Positions 16,715-26,750 of a DNA stretch of 64,000 nucleotides are shown here, piece by piece. The translations under genes and the position numbers were made by a program. The notes below the pieces were generated by a model. That model was not told the origin of the DNA and did no database searches. It worked only from the letters and a program-made list of their open reading frames with translations. Location of the stretch: assembly GCA_035946735.1 (NCBI GenBank), contig DASYYZ010000170.1, forward strand, positions 179,303 through 243,302. Reading direction: 5' to 3'. Position 1 is the first letter of the stretch; every line of letters begins with the position of its first letter. The stretch is from Gp13-AA77 sp035946735 (GTDB lineage: Bacteria > Acidobacteriota > Terriglobia > UBA7540).

Positions 16715-18592
16715 CTACTCCACCGTCACCGACTTTGCCAGGTTCCGAGGCTGGTCCACGTCGCAGCCACGCAGCACGCCGAGATGATAGGCCAGAAGCT
16801 GCAGGGGAGCCGCCTCCAGCACCGTGGAGAGCAGTTCATTGGTGGGCGGCAGGCTGATGACGTGGTCGGCCAGCTCGGTGGCTTCCTGATCGCCCTCGGT
16901 AACGAGCGCGATGATGCTGGCGCCGCGCGCCTTGGCTTCCTTGATGTTCACCAGGGTGCGCGCATGGCGCACTCGCGATTCTTCGGAGCGCGGATCAGCA
17001 GTGGCAATCACCACCACCGGCAGGCCCTCAGTAATCAGAGCTCCGGGGCCGTGTTTCATTTCCGCGGCCGGGTATCCCTCGGCGTGAATATACGAAACTT
17101 TCTTTGTCTTGAGCGCCGCCTCAATCGCGATCGGAACGTGGACGCCGCGGCCGAGGAACAGAAAGTCCGTGGCGCGATGAAATTCGCGCGCCAGTTCCTC
17201 GATCTCTTCGTCGCGCTGCAGCACCGATTCGAGCTGGCGCGGCAAGGCCACCAGGTCAGCCAGAAGCGGCGAGGTCTCTTCAATGGAGAGCATACCGCGC
17301 GTCTGGCCCAGATAAAGCCCGAAAATATACAGCGCCACGAGCTGAGCGGTGAAAGTCTTGGTGGCGGCGATGCCGATCTCGGGCCCGGCGTACGTGTAGA
17401 TCACACCGTTTGCCTCGCGTGGCACCATGCTGCCGAGCGAATTGCAGATGGCGAGTGTCTTTGAGCCCTTCGCGCGAGCCTCTCGCAACGCAGCCACCGT
17501 GTCCGCCGTCTCGCCCGATTGCGTCACCAGCACCGTTAAGGTCGAGGCGTCCACGAGCGGATCGCGATAACGAAATTCGGAGGCGTAGTCTACCTCCGTG
17601 CGCAGGTGCGCCAGCCGCTCGATCATGATCTTGCCCGCCAAGGCCGCATGGCGCGAGCTGCCTGCGGCCACAAGGGTCATGCCGGCGAAGGCGCGAAATT
17701 CGTCCTCGGCGATGTCCATCTCGTCGAGGAACACCTGCCCGGTGTCGGGCGAGATGCGGCCGAGGCAGGTGTCGCGAACCGCTCGCGGCTGTTCGTAGAT
17801 CTCCTTGTGCATGAAATGGCGGAATCCACCTTTTTCCGCCAGGACCGGCTCCCAGGTGACGTGCTGTACGCGCCGCGTGACGGGGCGGCCGTCAAAGTCT
17901 GTGAGCTTGACGCCGTTCGGAGTCAGCACGGCGAGATTGCCGTCAGCCAGGAAGAACAGATCACGCGTGTGATATAGAATCGCGGGCACATCGCTCGCGA
18001 CCAAGTACTCGTCCTGCCCCAGGCCGATTACCGCCGGCGGGCCCTGGCGTACCGCAACCACCTCGTTCGGGTCGCGCGTCGAGATGATGGCCAGCGCGAA
18101 GACGCCTTGCAAGCGGCGCACCGCGGCAAGCACGGCCTGCTCCAGGGAAACAGGCTTTCCCGTGGCGGTCGATGTGCTGCTGAGGTATTTCTCGATCAGG
18201 TGTGCGATCACCTCAGTGTCGGTTTCGGTAACGAAGCGGTGGCCTTCGGATTCAAGCTCCTGCTTCAAATCGCGGTCGTTTTCGATCACGCCGTTGTGAA
18301 CCACCGCTACTATACCGTTGCAGTCCACATGCGGATGTGCGTTCTCTTCGGTAGGCGGACCGTGTGTAGCCCAGCGCGTGTGCCCGATTCCGTAGTTGCC
18401 GTCGAGGGGATTCAGGCGGATTGCCTCGCGCAGGTTCCGGAGTTTGCCCGAAGCGCGACGCACCTCGAGCTGGCCGTCTTTCACGACCGCCAGCCCGGCG
18501 GAGTCGTAGCCCCGGTACTGGAGCCGCTCCAATCCGTCGAGCAGAACTGGAACTACGCGCTTGTTGCCAATGTATCCGATGATTCCGGACAT
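16715..18592 (-). CDS. glmS: Glutamine:fructose-6-phosphate aminotransferase with Ser at the catalytic Cys position
   Basis: GlmS makes glucosamine-6-phosphate for peptidoglycan and lipopolysaccharide. The 625-residue protein has the class II glutamine amidotransferase domain (about 2-240; R-G-Y-D-S-A-G, GHTRWATHG, H-N-G-V-I-E-N) and two SIS domains (about 300-440 and 470-610) ending K-S-V-T-V-E. The N-terminus reads M-S-G-I-I-G where the family has M-C-G: the nucleophile exposed after Met removal is Ser (codon TCC) rather than Cys (TGC), a single-base difference. All other amidotransferase residues look intact. Start and frame are secure. Activity with glutamine is therefore in doubt; ammonia-dependent activity may remain. 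Confidence 0.93.
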   Translation of the reverse strand: MSGIIGYIGNKRVVPVLLDGLERLQYRGYDSAGLAVVKDGQLEVRRASGKLRNLREAIRLNPLDGNYGIGHTRWATHGPPTEENAHPHVDCNGIVAVVHNGVIENDRDLKQELESEGHRFVTETDTEVIAHLIEKYLSSTSTATGKPVSLEQAVLAAVRRLQGVFALAIISTRDPNEVVAVRQGPPAVIGLGQDEYLVASDVPAILYHTRDLFFLADGNLAVLTPNGVKLTDFDGRPVTRRVQHVTWEPVLAEKGGFRHFMHKEIYEQPRAVRDTCLGRISPDTGQVFLDEMDIAEDEFRAFAGMTLVAAGSSRHAALAGKIMIERLAHLRTEVDYASEFRYRDPLVDASTLTVLVTQSGETADTVAALREARAKGSKTLAICNSLGSMVPREANGVIYTYAGPEIGIAATKTFTAQLVALYIFGLYLGQTRGMLSIEETSPLLADLVALPRQLESVLQRDEEIEELAREFHRATDFLFLGRGVHVPIAIEAALKTKKVSYIHAEGYPAAEMKHGPGALITEGLPVVVIATADPRSEESRVRHARTLVNIKEAKARGASIIALVTEGDQEATELADHVISLPPTNELLSTVLEAAPLQLLAYHLGVLRGCDVDQPRNLAKSVTVE

Positions 18593-18630
18593 TCAGTCGG
18601 ATCTCGTGGAGTCATAGGCGAACGCCGGCT

Positions 18631-20202
18631 TCAGAGCAGACCGTACACGTCAAGCTCCGTAAAGGTGCCGATATATACCTTCCCATTGGCGATGGTTGGA
18701 GTTGAGAACTTAATACCAGCCCCTGGGGTATCCCGCGAGCCTGCCTGGCTCGTGTTGTAAAGTTCGGTCGAGACGTTGCCGGCATTGTAGGCGTGCAGCA
18801 CGGCGGGGATTGAGCCAAGTCCGCCTCCCGCATCGATGGCCCAAACAATTCCGTTGCTCGATCCATTAGCCGAAATGGACGGTGTGCTGCCAATGTTGAA
18901 CTTCTTGGAGGCTTTCGAAACGGGCGCGGTGGAAAGCTTGCCGCTCTTTAGAGTGTAGCGGCTCAGAAAGTCCTTTACGCCCGAATAGTAAACGGCGCCG
19001 TTCCAATACGCCGCACTGTTTGTATATCCGCCTGCTGCTCCGGTCACCGTCTGAATGTTGTGGTTGGCGTTGGGATCGTAGCCGCCCAGGGCGTCGCCGT
19101 CTACAAGGTATATCAATCCTTGCTTGCCCGCGCCGATGATCTCGTCGGGAAAGCTGCCGCTCTGTTTGGCGGGAACCAGGCCGGTGCCCGAACCCAGGTC
19201 GAGATCGTCCGTCTCAAGAGTCGCCTGATTATCAGGGGTGAAGTAGTCGGTCACGGTGAGGTTATTGGGGTTCATCTTGAGGAAGCTGTCCCCGTAATCG
19301 AGTCCGCCGGTGCTGGCGTCAAAGGTGCCGTTGGAAGTCATTACGTAGAGGTTGCCGGCAGAGTCTCCGGAAAGCGCCCCGCCTGAGCCCCAAACGGCTG
19401 CGCGCGTGCCATTGGGCGAAGTGTTGAAGACCGAGACTTGCGCCAGCGTTGCGGCGTTGTATGACATCACCCAACCGTGGTAAGGATCGACGTCGCCAAA
19501 GGACCCGAAACCGATGAAGATCAATCCGTCAAGCATCAGCAATCCCGGCCTTTGCATTTCGTGGATGGGAGCAAACGTCACTATGCCGCCCACGCTTCCC
19601 ACGCCGGTACCCGACACCGAAGCTTGAATCAGGACCGGTCCGCCGAACTTCTCATTGCCAGTTGTGATATCGAGGGCGTGAACCCGATAAAAGTAGTTCG
19701 CACTTTCCTCGTCAAACGCCACCACGTAGAGCGTGCCCGTGCTGGAATTGATCACCGGAGTGCCAGTAATGCCCACGATGGGGTTTACTGCACACGCGCC
19801 CGTGTTGCCGCAGGGCACAGCCGTACCGCCATTAAGCAGAAGGCTCTTTTGCCACAGGGGTGTCGTCGAGAGTCCATCGGCATCGAAGGCATAAACGCTA
19901 TCGTTCTCTGTCGCCACGTAGATCACATTGTGCGTCCCGCCAGAAATGCTGACCTTCGGAATGTACAAGGGCTGAGCGTAGATCTCGCCGTCCACCGTGT
20001 AAGAAAAAAGCTTACCGAAGGTGGTGGACTTAACGTTCGACGTCGTCAAAATGGTTTCGTGGGTGTTCTGGCCATCCCGAAGATTGTCGTTGTGCCAGGT
20101 TGATACCGTAACCGTTTGGGCCGGGGCGGTGACGGCAGTGAGAAGAAGACCAGCAATGAACAGTGCGCTTCTTTCATATCGAAACGGCCTGCTGCTTCTC
20201 AT
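18631..20202 (-). CDS. Secreted PQQ-like beta-propeller protein
   Basis: A 523-residue protein with an N-terminal signal peptide (S-A-L-F-I-A-G-L-L-L-T-A-V-T-A-P-A-Q) and repeated beta-propeller blades of the quinoprotein-like type: YAQPLYIP, NVIYVATENDSVYAFDAD, G-I-T-G-T-P-V-I-N, and further V-Y-A/W-A-I-D repeats. GGGGGAGAG lies just before ATG 20202. No cytochrome or PQQ-ligand motif is evident, so this is a propeller of unknown ligand rather than a demonstrated dehydrogenase. Such proteins are frequent in acidobacteria. It follows glmS on the same strand at 38 bp, but relatedness is not clear. Confidence 0.8.
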   Translation of the reverse strand: MRSSRPFRYERSALFIAGLLLTAVTAPAQTVTVSTWHNDNLRDGQNTHETILTTSNVKSTTFGKLFSYTVDGEIYAQPLYIPKVSISGGTHNVIYVATENDSVYAFDADGLSTTPLWQKSLLLNGGTAVPCGNTGACAVNPIVGITGTPVINSSTGTLYVVAFDEESANYFYRVHALDITTGNEKFGGPVLIQASVSGTGVGSVGGIVTFAPIHEMQRPGLLMLDGLIFIGFGSFGDVDPYHGWVMSYNAATLAQVSVFNTSPNGTRAAVWGSGGALSGDSAGNLYVMTSNGTFDASTGGLDYGDSFLKMNPNNLTVTDYFTPDNQATLETDDLDLGSGTGLVPAKQSGSFPDEIIGAGKQGLIYLVDGDALGGYDPNANHNIQTVTGAAGGYTNSAAYWNGAVYYSGVKDFLSRYTLKSGKLSTAPVSKASKKFNIGSTPSISANGSSNGIVWAIDAGGGLGSIPAVLHAYNAGNVSTELYNTSQAGSRDTPGAGIKFSTPTIANGKVYIGTFTELDVYGLL

Positions 20203-20399
20203 CGAACTCTCTCCCCCTTGAGGCATCTGCGCCTTGGATTCGACAATCTTAGTAGGTCTCCAGCGGGACAGCAAGTCGTAGCGGAATCTGGGCGGCGAAC
20301 CGGATATCGAGGGTTCGAATCACTTCGGATAGAAATCTAAATCCGCTGCTCCGGAGTTCGTTTGTTGGTAGCCCGCTACATCCGTTTTCCGCGTCCCTA

Positions 20400-21599
20400 C
20401 TATCGTGATGAATTCTGAAACAGCAAAGGCGCGAAGGCGATGAGATTGCGGCGCCAAACCATCCAGGTGTGCATGCCGGGCGTTTCGATGTCAGTGTGCT
20501 GGACGCCTTTGGATGTGAGCCACTCCCGAAACTTGCGATTGGGCCCGAGGAGCCGATCCTCGGTGCCGCAGGCGATCCACAGAATGTGCAACTGCGCGTT
20601 AGCGGTCGAACTGAGAGTTGGAAACTCGGTACCGTAGTCCTCGCCGAGGCCACCGGCGCTGAAGGATCCGATCCAGCCAAAGGTGTCGAGATGATTGAGC
20701 CCCACAAAAAGCGATTCGGCGCCGCCCATGGACAGGCCGGCCAATGCGCGATGCTCACGGTCAGCCTTCACGCGGTAAGACTTCTCCACCTGCGGGATCA
20801 CTTCCGTAATTAGCGCCTGGCCGAACCTCTCCATGTTCCGCTGGATCAAACTCGCGTCACGAAAGGCCCCGGGGCCGCGGTGCAGCACCTCCGGCGCGCC
20901 ATAGCCAAGTGTCATCACGATCAGCATGGGTTTGACCTTGCCCTGCGCAATCAGGTTGTCGAGGATGAAGTTCGCCCGGCCCACTGAGGTCCAGCCATCG
21001 GCGCCGTCGCTGTAGCCGTGCTGAAGGTAGAACGTGGGATACAAGGACGTCAGTTTGGCAGTGTCGTAGTAGCCCGGCGGCGTGTAGACATAATAGTCCC
21101 GATCATCACCCACAACCGCCGAATGATAGAAGTGGTGATGAATAATCCCGTGTGGCACATCCGTCGTTTCCCAATCCGGCGGCGGTGATCCCGGGACGTG
21201 GACCTCGTTGGATTGGGAGAGCAAATTCGGCTTCATCAAGGTATTTGAAGGATCGAGTAGATGCACACTGTCAGCCTCAAAGGAATAGCCGTAGTAGTCG
21301 GGTTCGAGCGGCTGCGTGGTGACGCTCCAAACACCCTGATCGTCCTTTTCCATGGGCTGCGGCTTCGGGGTGCCTTCAAGATTCAGCGCCACGTCCTTGG
21401 CGTTCGGATCGCGAAAGCGGAAGGTGACGGTGCGATCAGGGTGCACTTCCGGCGAGACGATCGGAAGTGGCGGAGTTGAAGGCTGAACTTGCGCCGCCGT
21501 CTTCTGAGAGGCTGTGCTTGGCGTCGCGGGTGACTGCGCCCAGCCGCTGAAAACGGCGACCGCGAGGGAAATCACAACAAGGAGTAGTTTGCGCTTCAT
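20400..21599 (-). CDS. Secreted CE1-type esterase (alpha/beta hydrolase with N-terminal E-set domain)
   Basis: Resembles enterochelin esterase or feruloyl/acetylxylan esterase proteins from plant-polymer degraders. The 399-residue product has a signal peptide ending around W-A-Q, an N-terminal immunoglobulin-like E-set domain (about 50-140; V-T-F-R-F-R-D-P-N-A), then the esterase fold with nucleophile GLSMGG (Ser290), an acidic residue in the G-T-E-D-R-L segment and a C-terminal catalytic His in H-T-W-M-V-W. ATG 21599 follows AGGAG; an upstream frame extension lacks support. Carbohydrate ester substrate is inferred from family. Confidence 0.85.
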   Translation of the reverse strand: MKRKLLLVVISLAVAVFSGWAQSPATPSTASQKTAAQVQPSTPPLPIVSPEVHPDRTVTFRFRDPNAKDVALNLEGTPKPQPMEKDDQGVWSVTTQPLEPDYYGYSFEADSVHLLDPSNTLMKPNLLSQSNEVHVPGSPPPDWETTDVPHGIIHHHFYHSAVVGDDRDYYVYTPPGYYDTAKLTSLYPTFYLQHGYSDGADGWTSVGRANFILDNLIAQGKVKPMLIVMTLGYGAPEVLHRGPGAFRDASLIQRNMERFGQALITEVIPQVEKSYRVKADREHRALAGLSMGGAESLFVGLNHLDTFGWIGSFSAGGLGEDYGTEFPTLSSTANAQLHILWIACGTEDRLLGPNRKFREWLTSKGVQHTDIETPGMHTWMVWRRNLIAFAPLLFQNSSR

Positions 21600-21683
21600 G
21601 GTGCGGTGGTCTCCTGAAATCGAAGTCGTGGCTTGGAATCGCGTCATTCTTCTACTACGTCGACTAGCTATATCGTCTAGATT

Positions 21684-22124
21684 TCACGGCGAGGCAGCCG
21701 CTCGCATCTTTTCGCGGATGGGTTCGTTGTCGCAGTACGCTCGCCACTCCGTCACTTTGCCGCCGGCCGCGACCGCCCGCCAGGCTGCCGGAGTCTCCCA
21801 CTTGTTCTCCGCCTTCAGGACGCCGTCTCCAGGCACATGGGTTCCACCCGCTTTGCCCAGCAGAATCACTTCGTCGCCCTTTGAGACCTCTTCCTCTACT
21901 TTGATCCAGTAGTCGGGGACCATCTTAAAATACTGTTGCCACCCCGTCCGCATCGCGGTTCCGGGAAATCCGTTTCCCAGGGAGTCCATAAAGAAGTGCT
22001 CGGGCGCCATACATTCGACGATCGCGTCCACATCGTGGGCGTTGATCGCCGCGACGAATTGCCGGACAATTTCAATCGGGGTCATGTGCGCGCGATCCAG
22101 GCTCTGCGGAGTCGAACGCTCCAT
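21684..22124 (-). CDS. SnoaL/NTF2-like small protein
   Basis: A 146-residue member of the NTF2-like superfamily (ketosteroid isomerase-like fold), with V-R-Q-F-V-A-A-I-N-A-H-D-V-D-A-I and H-F-F-M-D-S-L-G-N. Function is unknown; members are isomerases, dehydratases or ligand-binding proteins. ATG 22124 is chosen; ATG 22085 is another option and TTG 22145 extends the N-terminus. It lies 33 bp after sucB on the same strand, so it may be at the end of the sucA-sucB transcript, without an evident role in that complex. Confidence 0.72.
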   Translation of the reverse strand: MERSTPQSLDRAHMTPIEIVRQFVAAINAHDVDAIVECMAPEHFFMDSLGNGFPGTAMRTGWQQYFKMVPDYWIKVEEEVSKGDEVILLGKAGGTHVPGDGVLKAENKWETPAAWRAVAAGGKVTEWRAYCDNEPIREKMRAAASP

Positions 22125-22157
22125 GTTTAGGCCGTCCCAGTTCAAAATCCAGCAGGG

Positions 22158-23513
22158 TCAGCCTTCCAGCAGCAAGCTCGCCGGATCTTCTACGAACTGC
22201 TTCACCCGCACCAGGAACTGCACCGCCTCCATCCCATCGACAATGCGATGGTCGTAGCTCAGGGCTACATACATCATGGGTCGGCCCACGATCTGCCCAT
22301 TCAGGCTCACCGGCCGTTCCTGGATTTTGTGTAGCCCGAGGATCGCCACCTGCGGCGGGTTCAGGATCGGCGTGCTCATCAGCGATCCGAAGACCCCTCC
22401 ATTGGTAATCGTGAAGGTGCCGCCCCGCAGGTCCTCAAGCGAAAGCGCGCGATCGCGCGCTTGCTGGGCGAATTTCTTGATTCCTTTCTCGATTTCGGCA
22501 AAAGAAAGGCCGTCGGCATCGCGAAGCACCGGAACTACGAGTCCCTCGGCCGCGCCCACTGCGATGCCGATGTCATAGTAGTGCTTCAAAACGATCTCGT
22601 CGCCGTCAATCTCCGCGTTGATTCGCGGAAACTGGCGCAGGGCCGCAACGCACGCTTTCACAAAGAAGGACGAGATGCCGAGGCCGACACCGTAGTGCTC
22701 GCTGAAGGACTCCTTGTGCCGCTTTCGCATTTCCATCACGGCGCTCATGTCCACTTCGTTGAAAGTGGTGAGCGTGGCCGCCGTGTTCTGGGCCTCCACC
22801 AGCCGCCGCGCAATCGTCTGGCGGCGTCGTGACATCCGGACCCGCTCTTCAAGACGTTCGCCCGTTGAGGCCGGTGTTTGCGTTGTCTTAGGTGAAGCTA
22901 CGGGGGTGGGCGCGGGAAGTGCAGGAGCCGGAGTAGCGGTAGTCTCGGCCGTGACGGTGGACGGTTTGTCTCCGGCCGCTGCTTCCGTGCCCGTGCCGGC
23001 ACTGTCGAGATAACTCTTCACATCCTCTTTGGTGACGCGACCCCCGGCCGAAGGGAGCACCTGGCTGAGGTTAACGCCGCGCTCCTGTGCGAGCCGCCGA
23101 GCTGTCGGCGTGGAGGCAGGTTCGGCGCTGCGAACTTGTGGCGCTTCCTGCGATTTGCCGGGCGCGGGCTGAGTAGGCTGGGACTCCGCTTGGGCGGCGG
23201 GACGCTTGGCGGCTACAGAGGCGGCAGGCCTTTCCGCCTTCTCCGGCTCTGCTTGCGGTGATTTGGCCGCGGCGCCGGCTTCGCCGATAACGCCCAACAC
23301 GTCGCCGATCTTTACGTCTTCGCCCTCGCGCCGCTCGATGCTAGTCAGCACCCCGCTTCGCTCCGCACCTACTTCGAGGTCAACCTTGTCGGTTTCGAGC
23401 GTGACCAGGACCTCTCCAGCGCTGACCGGATCGCCTTCCTTTTTGAGCCAGCGCCCGACCGTGGCCTCAAGGATGGATTCGCCAAGTTCGGGTACTACGA
23501 TTGTTGCCGCCAT
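22158..23513 (-). CDS. sucB: 2-oxoglutarate dehydrogenase E2 (dihydrolipoyl succinyltransferase)
   Basis: E2 core of the 2-oxoglutarate dehydrogenase complex of the TCA cycle, passing the succinyl group to CoA. The 451-residue protein has one lipoyl domain with lipoylated Lys43 (ETDKVDLEV), a long Ala/Pro/Gln-rich linker, a peripheral subunit-binding domain (about 130-165, TARRLAQERGV) and the acyltransferase domain with catalytic H and D in YDHRIVDG. It follows sucA by 107 bp, so the two are probably co-transcribed. Confidence 0.94.
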   Translation of the reverse strand: MAATIVVPELGESILEATVGRWLKKEGDPVSAGEVLVTLETDKVDLEVGAERSGVLTSIERREGEDVKIGDVLGVIGEAGAAAKSPQAEPEKAERPAASVAAKRPAAQAESQPTQPAPGKSQEAPQVRSAEPASTPTARRLAQERGVNLSQVLPSAGGRVTKEDVKSYLDSAGTGTEAAAGDKPSTVTAETTATPAPALPAPTPVASPKTTQTPASTGERLEERVRMSRRRQTIARRLVEAQNTAATLTTFNEVDMSAVMEMRKRHKESFSEHYGVGLGISSFFVKACVAALRQFPRINAEIDGDEIVLKHYYDIGIAVGAAEGLVVPVLRDADGLSFAEIEKGIKKFAQQARDRALSLEDLRGGTFTITNGGVFGSLMSTPILNPPQVAILGLHKIQERPVSLNGQIVGRPMMYVALSYDHRIVDGMEAVQFLVRVKQFVEDPASLLLEG

Positions 23514-23620
23514 CGGCTAAACCTCTTGCGTTGCCTAATAGCTATCCACTCTGCCTCAGCAAACCACCCGTCGCGTGAAGGCCGCGGTAATGAGATCACT
23601 CTCACTATTCGGGGAATTCT

Positions 23621-26449
23621 CTAACCCCTCTTCAGTAAGACTCCTTCGTCGGCAGGCAACTCGGCAAGATCATACGCTTGATGAATCAGCGCCGCTTGCG
23701 TGGCCGCGTGCCAACTCGAGGAGCCTTCGGCAGGGCTCGAACTGCGCGGCCGTCCGATGTAGTTGAGCGGCCAGCGTCCATTAATCAATCGCGTGAGCTG
23801 CGGCTGCAAGAACTCCCAAGCGCCCATATTACTCGGCTCCTCCTGCATCCAGGCAACCTCCTCGAGATGCGGATAGGATTCCAGTACGGGCCGCAGATCG
23901 GCTTCAGGCCAGGGATAAAGCTGCTCAACGCGCGCCACCGCGACGGCCGGATTCTTATCACGACTGGCTGCAAGCTCCACTGTGATCTTACCGCTCGCCA
24001 GAATCAGGCGGCGAATACGGTCGGGATCGCGAACCGCCTCCGGATCGTCAATCACGCGCTGGAAACGGCCCTCTGCCAGTTCGCGTAACGACGAAGCCAC
24101 CAGCGGATGCCGGAGCAGGCTTTTGGGCGTGAAGATAATGAGCGGCAGCGGATCGGTCTTAAGCAAGGTAGCCTGCAGGCGCAACAGATGAAAGTATTGC
24201 GCCGCGGTGGAGCAGTTCGCGATACGCACGTTGATGGCGGCGGCGAGCTGCAAAAATCGCTCGGGGCGGCCGCTGGCGTGATCAGGCCCCTGACCCTCGA
24301 GACCGTGGGGCAGCAGCATGACCAGCGATGGCGTGAGGCCCCACTTGGCGCGCGCCGAGAGAATGAACTCGTCCACTACGGTCTGCGCGCCGTTGAAGAA
24401 ATCGCCGTACTGCGCTTCCCAGATCACGAGGCGCCCCGGCTCCTGCACGTTGTATCCGTACTCAAAACCGAGAGCCGCATTCTCGCTCAAAGGGCTGTTG
24501 TGAATTTCGAAGGACGCCTTCGCCTGGGGCAATGACTGCAGCGGGATGAATCGCGCACCGCTGTTGGCGTCGAAGAGAACGGCGTGGCGCTGATTGAAGG
24601 TGCCGCGCTCGGTGTCCTGGCCGGTGAGACGGATAGGCACTCCGTCCGCCAGAATCGAGGCCAGAGCGAGTTCCTCGGCCGTGGCCCAATCGATGGTTCG
24701 CTCGTCGAGCGTGTCGAGGGCTTCGCGGCGGCGCGCTCGCGGCCGCTCCAGCTTGCGGTTTACGATGAATCCTTCCGGCGCTCTTAGCAACGCCTCATTG
24801 AGTTCGCGCAGGCGTTCCGCTGGAAAAGCGGTTTCGGCGTGCCGCGCGGCGCCAGGCGGAGGCTCTTCAGCGCGTGGTTCCACAAGCTGATGCTCCGGAT
24901 CAAGCGAAGCCATCACGCTCTCGATACGGCTGAAGTGCTTCTTTACCAGGCTCTCCGCGAACCCGTCCTCGATGACACCGCGCTCGATCAGGGTTTGGGC
25001 CCAGAGCTGACGCACCGTGCGATGGCCGGCGATCTTCCGGTAGAGTACCGGCTGGGTTACGCTCGGATCATCGCCTTCGTTGTGGCCGTAGCGCCGGTAG
25101 CCGATGAGATCGATAACGAAGTCCTTCTGGAAACGGTCGCGGTAGGCAAGGGCCAGGCGGGCGGCCTCAATGCACGCTTCGGGATGATCGGCATTGACGC
25201 GGGCAATGGGGATTCGAAATCCGCGCGCCAGGTCGCTTGAGAACGGCGTGCTGCGGCCGTCACCAGGCTCAGTGGTGAAACCGAGCTGGTTGTTGGAGAT
25301 GATATGCAGCGTGCCGCCGGTGTTGTAGCCCTGCAAGCGATAAAGATTGAGGGTCTCAGCCACCACGCCTTGCGCCGGAAATGCTGCGTCACCGTGAATC
25401 AGGATTGGAAGTGTGCGCGTGGGATCGAAATGCGGAGCCCCCGGCTGACCGGCCGTCGTGCCCGCCGCCCGTGCTGCACCCTCTACAACCGGATTCACTA
25501 TTTCCAGGTGCGATGGATTGGGCGCCAGCACGACTCGGAGAGTACCCGTCTCGCCTTCGCTTAGTTGGCGAACCGCGCCAGAGTGATATTTGACGTCGCC
25601 CGTCCACCCCAGATCGCCTCGAGCGAGAGCGGCACGAACAGGATCCTTGAATTCGGCCAGGATCTGCTCGTAGGGTTTGTTGAGCACGTGCGCCAGGACG
25701 TTCAGCCGGCCGCGGTGAGCCATGCCGATAAGAATATTGCGAAACTTCGCCTCCGCCGCGCGCCGGATGATCTCGTCGAGAACGGGAATGAGAATGCCCA
25801 GGCCTTCGATCGAGAATCGCGTCTTGCCAGGAAAGGCGCGATGAATAAAGAGTTCGAATGCCCCTTCCTGTGTAATGCGGTCGAGAAGTGCGATCTCGTC
25901 GATGGGATCCGCAGGGGGCCGGAAGAGTCCCGACTCGGTAGCGACCAGCAGCCATCGGCGCTCCTCTGGATCGCGGAGGTGCGCGTAGTCAAAGCCGGTG
26001 GCGGCCGAGTAGACGCCACGCAGAGCCTCGATCACTTCCCAGGCATTCGATTTGCCGTCCGCAATTGTGCCCACGATCAGCGAAGCCGGCAGTTCCCGCA
26101 AATCCTGTTCTGTCACCCCGTGATATTCAGGCTGCAGTGACGGATCACCGGGCGGCGGACTGCCTAGCGGATCGAGCTGGGCCGCAAAGTGTCCGAACTT
26201 CCGGATGGACTCGGCGAGATTCACCGCCCCAACTACTTTGTCGATGCGAGCGCCGGGAGCCGCCGCGGCAGCGGCGATTCCCTCCGGAATCCCGGCCCCG
26301 GGCGGTGGTCCATGCTGCTCGAAAAAGGCGCGGGTGGAAGAGTCTACCGAAGCGGGATCGCGCCGGTACTCATCGTACAGTTCGGCGGCGTAAGCGGCGT
26401 TGAGGTCTTGAAGCTTGAGTCTTGATGCCATAGAGCAGTACACAGACAT
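23621..26449 (-). CDS. sucA: 2-oxoglutarate dehydrogenase E1
   Basis: Thiamine-diphosphate decarboxylase of the 2-oxoglutarate dehydrogenase complex. The 942-residue protein is a full SucA: N-terminal segment with L-Q-D-L-N-A-A-Y-A-A-E-L-Y, H-R-G-R-L-N-V-L (active-site loop), HGDAAFPAQGVV with the cofactor-binding region, NNQLGFTT and a C-terminal pyrimidine-domain segment. Start is ATG 26449 or ATG 26431; neither has a clear ribosome binding site, and both precede the S-R-L-K-L-Q motif. It is divergent from aceE across 300 bp. Confidence 0.95.
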   Translation of the reverse strand: MSVYCSMASRLKLQDLNAAYAAELYDEYRRDPASVDSSTRAFFEQHGPPPGAGIPEGIAAAAAAPGARIDKVVGAVNLAESIRKFGHFAAQLDPLGSPPPGDPSLQPEYHGVTEQDLRELPASLIVGTIADGKSNAWEVIEALRGVYSAATGFDYAHLRDPEERRWLLVATESGLFRPPADPIDEIALLDRITQEGAFELFIHRAFPGKTRFSIEGLGILIPVLDEIIRRAAEAKFRNILIGMAHRGRLNVLAHVLNKPYEQILAEFKDPVRAALARGDLGWTGDVKYHSGAVRQLSEGETGTLRVVLAPNPSHLEIVNPVVEGAARAAGTTAGQPGAPHFDPTRTLPILIHGDAAFPAQGVVAETLNLYRLQGYNTGGTLHIISNNQLGFTTEPGDGRSTPFSSDLARGFRIPIARVNADHPEACIEAARLALAYRDRFQKDFVIDLIGYRRYGHNEGDDPSVTQPVLYRKIAGHRTVRQLWAQTLIERGVIEDGFAESLVKKHFSRIESVMASLDPEHQLVEPRAEEPPPGAARHAETAFPAERLRELNEALLRAPEGFIVNRKLERPRARRREALDTLDERTIDWATAEELALASILADGVPIRLTGQDTERGTFNQRHAVLFDANSGARFIPLQSLPQAKASFEIHNSPLSENAALGFEYGYNVQEPGRLVIWEAQYGDFFNGAQTVVDEFILSARAKWGLTPSLVMLLPHGLEGQGPDHASGRPERFLQLAAAINVRIANCSTAAQYFHLLRLQATLLKTDPLPLIIFTPKSLLRHPLVASSLRELAEGRFQRVIDDPEAVRDPDRIRRLILASGKITVELAASRDKNPAVAVARVEQLYPWPEADLRPVLESYPHLEEVAWMQEEPSNMGAWEFLQPQLTRLINGRWPLNYIGRPRSSSPAEGSSSWHAATQAALIHQAYDLAELPADEGVLLKRG

Positions 26450-26750
26450 CGATAAGCGGCGGGCAAGACTAATCCGGCGGGATCGAGTACCCTATGCCCG
26501 CCTGCTCTTGCTTGCGAATCATGGCAGCCGATAGTCCGTGCCTAAAGAAGGATGCTATCATCGAGTTGAGCGACTGCAAAGCAAATGCGTGCCGTGCTCC
26601 GCTGCCTCGCGAGTCGGCGTGCAGCATCCGCCTCTCCGGGACGAATGACCTGCCAATCGTCCCGGTCGCGCTAGCTGAGATCGCGCTGTGAGGGGCCCGG
26701 CATGCCGAAGGCAGGCACAGTAGTACATCGATTGCGAGAAGGAAATTCGT
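26450..26750. other. Divergent control region between sucA and aceE
   Basis: About 300 bp between the divergent 2-oxoglutarate and pyruvate dehydrogenase operons; it must carry both promoters. A weak candidate on the plus strand is TTGCTT (26508-26513), 16 bp, GATAGT (26530-26535). No obvious operator or riboswitch was seen, and open frames here look spurious. Confidence 0.4.

Noticed and set aside
20281..20345. Sequence with a tRNA-like GGGTTCGAATC loop
   Set aside because: The T-arm stem does not pair (GAGGG against CACTT) and no acceptor, D-arm or anticodon arm can be built around it.
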